The position numbers and the translations under genes are program-made. Source: Anomaloglossus baeobatrachus (lineage: Eukaryota > Chordata > Amphibia > Anura > Aromobatidae). Taken from it: DNA of 64,000 nt. Position 1 is the stretch's first letter, and every line of letters starts with the position of its first letter. The notes beneath the pieces are model-generated. The model ran no database searches. It was not told where the DNA came from and worked only from the letters and a program-made list of their open reading frames with translations. Positions 60,101 to 64,000 of this stretch are shown piece after piece. Location: positions 557,840,728 through 557,904,727 of the forward strand of contig NC_134358.1 in assembly GCF_048569485.1 (NCBI RefSeq). The letters run 5' to 3'.

Positions 60101-61794
60101 CTGTGAGCTCGATCTCTGGTCTGTGAGCTCGATCTCTGGTCTGTAAGCTCGATCTCAGGTCTGTGAGCTCGATCTCTACTTTGTGAGCTTGATCTCTCTT
60201 ATCCTGAAATATCTTAAATGATTTATGACTTTATGAAAGTGGAAACTTAGATGTGGTCATAAATCAGCTTAGAAGATAAGTCAGGAGAGGAGATAAGAGG
60301 AACTAACTGTGTTGTCAGTAATAGCTCATTGACAGATTCAGTGATAACATATTCTGGAGTCAGCTATGTACTATGATATACAGAGGATGTAGAAGCTAAA
60401 TTATTAAAATTTTCAAGAAAAATATAGATTTTATTTTTTAGCAACAAATACATTCATATTTATGAACCAAAAATGCTCCTTATCTTTTAACTGACTCCCC
60501 CATTATCCATTTATTAAATCACAAAATGTCACAAAAAAGATTATTTTTGAGCTTCTGATTAAAAAAAATAACTTTCTCTGTTTTAGTCTTATCTATCAAA
60601 AAAAATCAAGAAATTCAATAATAATTGAAGTTTTTGCTATGTAATCTGAGAACAGCATAAAGTAGGGACAGAGAGCCTGATTCCAAATATGTATCACTTG
60701 CTGGGCTGCATGCTGTAGTTATGATACAATCACTGTTTTCACTGAATGCAAAGCTGTGTATAATCCTGCCCACACCACTGATTGGCAGCATACAGTGTAA
60801 ACAGAAAGCAGCCAATCAGTGAAGGAGGCGGGGTTACACAGAGCAGGAGGACTACATTGCAGGATACAACTAGTCCTCTAGGGATAATCTACTGAAAATA
60901 AAACACTGAATTTATTGAAACTTCAAGCAGCCCAGTAAGTGACACATCGCTGGAATCAGGGTCTACATCATGCTGCTCTCAGATTAAATATAAAAACCTG
61001 GAGACAGATTCCTTTATACAGAAAAGAATTGTCCCTATTTGGTGCAAATTGGGTCTGTCTCCATCAAATATCAAAACTTTAAAAATTTGGCCCCAAATGA
61101 ATTATCATTTAAAGGGTCACCAACTATTATGGTCTTGTATAACAGGTGTCCCCATATGGGGCCATTTGTCATCTATGTCAGGTCTCACTTCACCCTTTAC
61201 ATTGGTCTGAGTAACTATACAAAACTTTGGGGTCAATTTTTTATCTATTTTTTTTTTTTACTTGAATGAGTTACCTAAGAATCCTTCAGTGAGCTCATTT
61301 TGATGAGAAAGTTTCTAGTTGTTATTTTCCCTTTTATTGATCTCTCATCACCTGATTTATAACTTTGAAATTCAGCTCAATTCTTTGATCATAGATCGGA
61401 TGAGAGGAGGTCAATAGAAGGAAGCTTTAAACGTTATGAGCTCACTGACTGATTCTCAGTTAACTCATTCTGCAGCCATCATTAGATTGCAACACAGAGG
61501 ACAAACGGTGCAACATTATTAGTGAATCCAAACTGCAAAAATGATTTTTTTTTTGAGCCTAAGATCCGTGCATTTAAGTAAAAATACAAAAGACACAATG
61601 AAATGGTCTGATTTCAGGATATGAATAGGTTTTGCCTTTTTATTGTTTGTTGTTTATTGTTAACTAAGTCTTTTCATTATAACTATAAAATTATATATTC
61701 ATTCTGGGGTTTTTTTTGTATTTTTTTTAAGGAGAATGCAAGTTCGAAGAAATGGTTGAATCGTCAATCAAGCAATATTGGAAAAAATTCATGA
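44750..61794 (+). CDS. Host gene of five exons, 269-residue uncharacterised protein
   Basis: Exons: 44750-45193, 50269-50353, 56921-57063, 57226-57300 and 61732-61794. Every junction is GT-AG, phases agree (0, 1, 0, 0), and the sum is 810 nt, 269 codons plus TGA. The protein begins MMSASIRPADDNERRYLFSR and is basic, rich in Lys, Arg and Pro. It has conserved-looking blocks YPKDKYRDPKPHDFRQ and IPDFVTAYSRDPYNL, then LILPRSPWPPKSASYS and RVYSAFMDRVEEKF. There is no signal peptide, membrane segment or enzyme motif. Short Pro-rich blocks in a basic chain suggest a structural or filament-associated protein, but this is inference. I do not recognise the gene. The ATG lies at the very start of an exon, so at least one upstream exon must exist and the true N-terminus may be longer. 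The introns (5.1, 6.6, 0.16 and 4.4 kb) are mostly repeats. The last exon is the least certain. Confidence 0.8.
45555..46190. mobile_element. Interspersed repeat family X, copy B (intronic)
   Basis: It aligns along its length with copy A at 28170. Shared blocks include GGTGGAGAGGCCTGAGTCTC, AGGAGGAAAACAAGAGCAGG and the end GGAGTGTCAGAATCTGCAAT. It lies in the intron after exon 44750-45193. Confidence 0.65.
46191..47145. other. Intronic sequence, nothing recognised
   Basis: AT-rich intron sequence with no exon, array or identifiable element. Confidence 0.4.
47146..47437 (-). mobile_element. tRNA-derived SINE
   Basis: Read on the minus strand, the head has an RNA polymerase III A box TGGCTCAGTGG (from 47395) and a B-box-like GGTTCTAGTCC (47350-47340). 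A conserved body with CCCCGTGTTTGCGTGGGTTT follows. The tail carries AAAGCGCTGTGGAATTAATA and GCGCTATATAAATGAATAAA and ends in an ATT-rich tract. The A-box portion is duplicated over about 33 bp at the 5' end. The body resembles the widespread vertebrate SINEs that carry an L2-type tail, and its polymerase III promoter is internal. Confidence 0.8.
47438..47959. other. Intronic sequence, nothing recognised
   Basis: Unique-looking intron sequence between the SINE and the 26-bp array, without exon signals. Confidence 0.4.
47960..50090. repeat. 26-bp minisatellite with higher-order units
   Basis: The unit is GGGTACTGTGGCTGTATCTG plus TTATGA or TTATTC. The left two thirds (TTATGA type) are diverged. 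From about 49320 the TTATTC type dominates and is organised in blocks of about 145-180 bp punctuated by GATGGAGTTCTTTGGGGATG (near 49386, 49530, 49691, 49849 and 50029). It is intronic and not coding. Confidence 0.9.
50269..50353 (+). CDS. Host gene exon, 85 nt
   Basis: The acceptor CTCCTTCTCCCGCAG and donor CTT|GTAAGT, both strong, bound the exon. It enters in phase 0 and leaves in phase 1. The reading is HETDIPDFVTAYSRDPYNLK then LKAQTLSS. Confidence 0.85.
51496..52058 (-). mobile_element. Solo LTR related to the chromovirus at 20158-25840
   Basis: The 563-bp block begins TGTCAGGACCGGTGGACCCA and ends GGGAGCGTGACA. It is flanked by GCAGC on both sides (51491-51495 and 52059-52063). Its start (CCCAGGAGGTGGATC, CTGGACCGA), its end and its TATA plus GGCCTGATC region match the LTRs of the full-length element in the same orientation. 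The rest is diverged, so it is a sister family or an older copy. No internal region remains. Confidence 0.8.
52489..53552. mobile_element. Solo LTR in the 86-bp array
   Basis: The 1064-bp block begins TGTGGCGCCCCAGG and ends GGGTGGGCGAGTCA. It is flanked by GCAG on both sides (52485-52488 and 53553-53556). The TG...CA ends and 4-bp duplication match those of the solo LTR at 18243-19350, to which it appears related. Confidence 0.75.
54771..55240. other. Intronic sequence
   Basis: AT-rich intron sequence. From about 55005 a GAGAGATTGTGCTCGGCACT and GTCCCGGGTGCTCACGTGCC segment resembles the end of an interspersed repeat, but no boundaries could be set. Confidence 0.35.
55241..56725. mobile_element. 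Foldback-type repeat cluster
   Basis: Three copies of a block of about 350 bp: two direct (about 55244-55600 and 55640-55995) and one inverted (about 56305-56725). Shared words include AGACAGCTGGGGGCTGGTAT, CTAAAAATAGC and GGTCCTTCC, with their complements in the third copy. The arms can pair into a large hairpin. A CAGGAAAAAATAGTTTATTT end word marks the block limit in the direct copies and its complement starts the inverted one. No transposase is present, so this is a non-autonomous element or nested copies of one. Confidence 0.65.
56921..57063 (+). CDS. Host gene exon, 143 nt
   Basis: The acceptor ACCTGATATTCCAG and donor TCT|GTGAGT bound the exon. It enters in phase 1 and leaves in phase 0. 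After the joint Ser codon it reads CELPPIDAMKSREKVKRFVL, HKPADPQWDSGLILPRSPWP and PKSASYS. Confidence 0.85.
57226..57300 (+). CDS. Host gene exon, 25 codons
   Basis: The acceptor TATCCTGATTTCAG and donor CAA|GTGAGT bound a phase 0 exon reading RHRRRRRVYSAFMDRVEEKF then TASNQ. Only 162 bp separate it from the previous exon, the single short intron of the gene. The run of Arg could be a nuclear-localisation or nucleic-acid-contacting patch; this is inference. Confidence 0.85.
57470..58370. repeat. 20-bp minisatellite, first block
   Basis: About 44 units of TCTGTGAGCTCGATCTCTGG with frequent C/T and A/G variants. It is flanked on the left (about 57325) by ATGTTTAAAAGATATGGACA, a sequence that also precedes the next two blocks. 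Confidence 0.9.
58461..60304. repeat. Two tandem 922-bp copies containing 20-bp arrays
   Basis: AACTGCCATTTTATGGGATG occurs at 58461 and 59383, 922 bp apart. Everything between, including a 20-bp array of GTGAGCTCGATCTCTGGTCT units and a unique tail with CTTATCCTGAAATATC, is repeated with few differences. It is intronic, and the two units look recently duplicated. Confidence 0.9.
60640..61015. mobile_element. Palindromic MITE in the last intron
   Basis: The left arm AATCTGAGAACAGCATAAAG continues through CCTGATTCCA and CACTTGCTGGGCTGCA. The right half read in reverse is AATCTGAGAGCAGCATGATG, then CCTGATTCCA and CACTTACTGGGCTGC, so the element folds into one long hairpin. The centre lies near CACTGATTGGCAGC / GCAGCCAATCAGTG. 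There is no transposase, and the target duplication is not clear. Confidence 0.6.
61732..61794 (+). CDS. Host gene terminal exon (candidate)
   Basis: After a T-rich tract ending TTTTTTTTAAG the phase 0 frame reads ENASSKKWLNRQSSNIGKNS and stops at TGA 61792-61794. It continues directly from the previous exon and brings the total to an exact 270 codons including the stop. The acceptor AAG is less common than CAG or TAG, and no AATAAA is evident close downstream, so this exon is likely but not certain. Confidence 0.55.
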   Translation, partial: ENASSKKWLNRQSSNIGKNS

Positions 61795-62308
61795 GATATT
61801 TTGGCATAAATCTTTTTGACATATCGTAAAATATTTGCCAAATTTGTAACTGGGCAAAAAATGTTGCAACTTTTGTCATTTTTATGAAGCTCCATCAACT
61901 TTTTGGGAAAGGGGTGGAGCTTAATGGGAGGGGCGTGGTCACAAAAGTGATAAAAAAATTGAATGGAATTGTACTCCAGTCAGTGACTGGAGTACATTTT
62001 GTTATGTAGGAAAATAGCAACTGTAAGGTACAGCATATGGCTCCATTGGTCCCATTATTAGCATTGGCATACAAAGCACCAGACTTGAAAAATCGACCCC
62101 TAAGTGTAGACCTTCAGTTTATCCATACAGAAATATTCAGGTTTGCCAGAAAACTAATGTAGAAAATCCTAAAAATTCAGATTTTGGAGAAACTTTACAT
62201 AAAATGTTGAACAATTCTCAAAGAGTTTTGATTCTTTTTATTTTATCCTTAGTTACAATGAAAGTTTCTACTCTATTCACAACTAAAGTTAAACTTTCAT
62301 GAGGTGAC
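61795..62308. other. 3' UTR or intergenic sequence
   Basis: If the terminal exon is right, the start of this AT-rich stretch is 3' untranslated region. No consensus AATAAA was found before the repeat at 62309. Confidence 0.35.
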
Positions 62309-62945
62309 TGTTAGGATAGTGGGGGACCGGGGCTCCTAAGCTATCCCACATGCTAGGGAACCCTAGGCTATCCCTAACCTCAGGGTTACTCCTGATGGTC
62401 GAGATGCCTGAGTCCCGTTCCTGACTATGCTTCTGACCAATACTACTCTGATAACCCCCTTCCCACCAGGGAAGGATGAAGCAGGAGTGGAATGGAAAAA
62501 TATAAAGACAAACAAAGGAATAACCAAAACTCTGTCACACTGCACACACAGGAATAGACAATGAGAGACTCAGGAGAAAAGCAAGAGCAGGAAGGAACCA
62601 ACAAAAGACAACAAGGGTTAACTCCACAACCGCACTCAGCAACAAGTGTAACAACCACCAGATAGTCTGCATCACCACACCTCCCCAGGCCAGCTAAGAT
62701 AAACTATAGCTGGCATAGTAGGAAGGATCCAGATAGCATATATAGGACTGAAGCAGATGTGATTGGCTTCCCCACAACATGTGATCAAAGGAGACTAACA
62801 AGCAGACTAGCAGAGATTTAACTCTTGCTAGCCTGCCTATAAATTACCACTTTGCAGGTCACCGTTTGAGTCTCCCTTTGTTGATCACATACATCAGAGA
62901 AGTTATCCGGCGGAGTGTCAGAATCTGTAGTCTGAGCAGGTCTCG
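62309..62945. mobile_element. Interspersed repeat family X, copy C
   Basis: It starts TGTTAGGATAGTGGGGGACC and ends GGCGGAGTGTCAGAATCTG. It aligns with copies A and B and is about 637 bp. No coding content is seen. Confidence 0.65.
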
Positions 62946-62994
62946 AGTTTATAGAACACTCCATGTGATACATTCTAGGGAATGACAGCAGATA

Positions 62995-63295
62995 CAAAAA
63001 GCAAGTCAATTGCAAACTTTCACCAGTAAGTCTGGGACACCACACCTTACCAGACCAACAAAGATAAACTATAGCTGGCATAGGTGGACGGATCTAGCAA
63101 GCATATATAGGAGGGGAGCAGATGTGATTGGCTTCCCCACAACATGTGATCAAAGGAGACTAATAAGCAGACTACCAGAGATTTAACACTTGCTAGCCTG
63201 TCTATGAATTACCACTCTGCAGGTCAATGCCCGAGTCTCTCAGTGTTGATCACAGACACCAGAGAGGTTATCAGGCGGATAGTCAGAATCTGTCA
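62995..63295. mobile_element. Family X, partial copy D
   Basis: It repeats the right half of copy C about 360 bp downstream, with shared blocks AACTATAGCTGGCATAG and CCCCACAACATGTGATCAAA, ending GGATAGTCAGAATCTGTCAG. It is closest to copy C, so it probably arose by local duplication. Confidence 0.65.
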
Positions 63296-64000
63296 GAATT
63301 TCTTAAAAAACAGAAGCAGTGCATTGTGGGATCTAAAATGGGAACTAAAATAGACCAAGAACACTTAGAATTCAGTTGGTAAGTGAACTGTCTGACAAGG
63401 GGCCGAGCTAATCCTAAGAAGAAGAATCTTCACTCTTGAAACAAGCCAATAGGATTCTGTAGAACCCAAGTGTTTGTAGAATGGAATGTCGAGAAGAATG
63501 AATAGATGTTGCTCCAAGTGAGATGATTTGTTCTTTCAATCACAATAAATGAATATTCATTACAAGGCTCCTCCCCTTTTTAGAGACGAACAAATCAATT
63601 ATATAAAATTTGAATTGAATTTTATGAAATTCGCAGGTCTTGTCCATTTGACCAATCCTATTCGATTTGCGCAAGTTTTCAAATAATGCCCACTATCTTT
63701 TTATGCATTGTAGCCAGAGAAGACTCACATGTCCTTGGGCTTGACCACACAACCTTTTCCATGATGTCTTGCAACTATCACCTCACATTGTATAGTGTAG
63801 CTAACTATCATAGCCTATATAAAAGCAAAGGCAAGGGAATGCAGCTGCCATTTTAAGAAGAATAGTGAGAGTATGCCATAGAGCTAACTAGAGAAAGACA
63901 GAAAGCATAGCACAATACACGAGACAGTAATGTGTTGTACAACTGCAACAATAAAGAAGATGAGTGTAGTAGTAGGGAAGTAATACACTAATACAATTGA
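63296..64000. other. Non-coding stretch to the window end
   Basis: AT-rich sequence with short open frames only. It has an AATAAA at about 63545 and AT-rich inverted words (AATTTGAATTGAATTTTATG) near 63610. No gene is recognised. Confidence 0.4.

Overview
The window looks like intergenic and intronic DNA of a large, repeat-rich vertebrate genome, most likely a neobatrachian frog or toad. This is an inference from the content: long minisatellite arrays with 20-86 bp units, TTAA-type and palindromic MITEs, a tRNA-derived SINE, Tc1 transposons, LTR families and spliced exons with GT-AG introns. There is no bacterial gene organisation, CRISPR array, rRNA or free-standing tRNA gene.

Layout: 1-8.8 kb holds a 31-bp array, a candidate host exon (1207-1288), a 36-bp array, a decayed Tc1-like transposase and an LTR-like element. 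8.8-10.8 kb is a three-level nest of repeats. 12.1-17.1 kb is one 5-kb minisatellite. 17.4-19.4 kb has a palindromic MITE and a solo LTR. 20.2-25.8 kb is a full-length, apparently whole sushi/Tf1-type chromovirus on the minus strand, with LTRs that look identical and a self-priming signature. 26-34 kb has LTR fragments, a G-rich array, a Tc1 transposon broken by frameshifts and a TTAA MITE carrying a solo LTR. 34.5-42.4 kb is dominated by arrays, two of which consist of tandem CTCF-core-like motifs. A candidate host exon lies at 40007.

The best host gene is on the plus strand: five exons (44750-45193, 50269-50353, 56921-57063, 57226-57300, 61732-61794) with consistent splice sites and phases that give 269 codons plus a stop. 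I do not recognise the protein. Its introns are filled with a SINE, a 26-bp array, an 86-bp array carrying two solo LTRs, a foldback element and 20-bp arrays. Exon-like segments at 1207, 40007 and 43037-43314 on the same strand may be upstream exons of this gene or belong to a neighbour.

Most long open frames here are artefacts of arrays whose unit length is a multiple of three. No new defence or enzymatic system is evident. The most noteworthy items are the young self-priming retrotransposon, the two CTCF-motif arrays, the uncharacterised host gene and the nested insertions.
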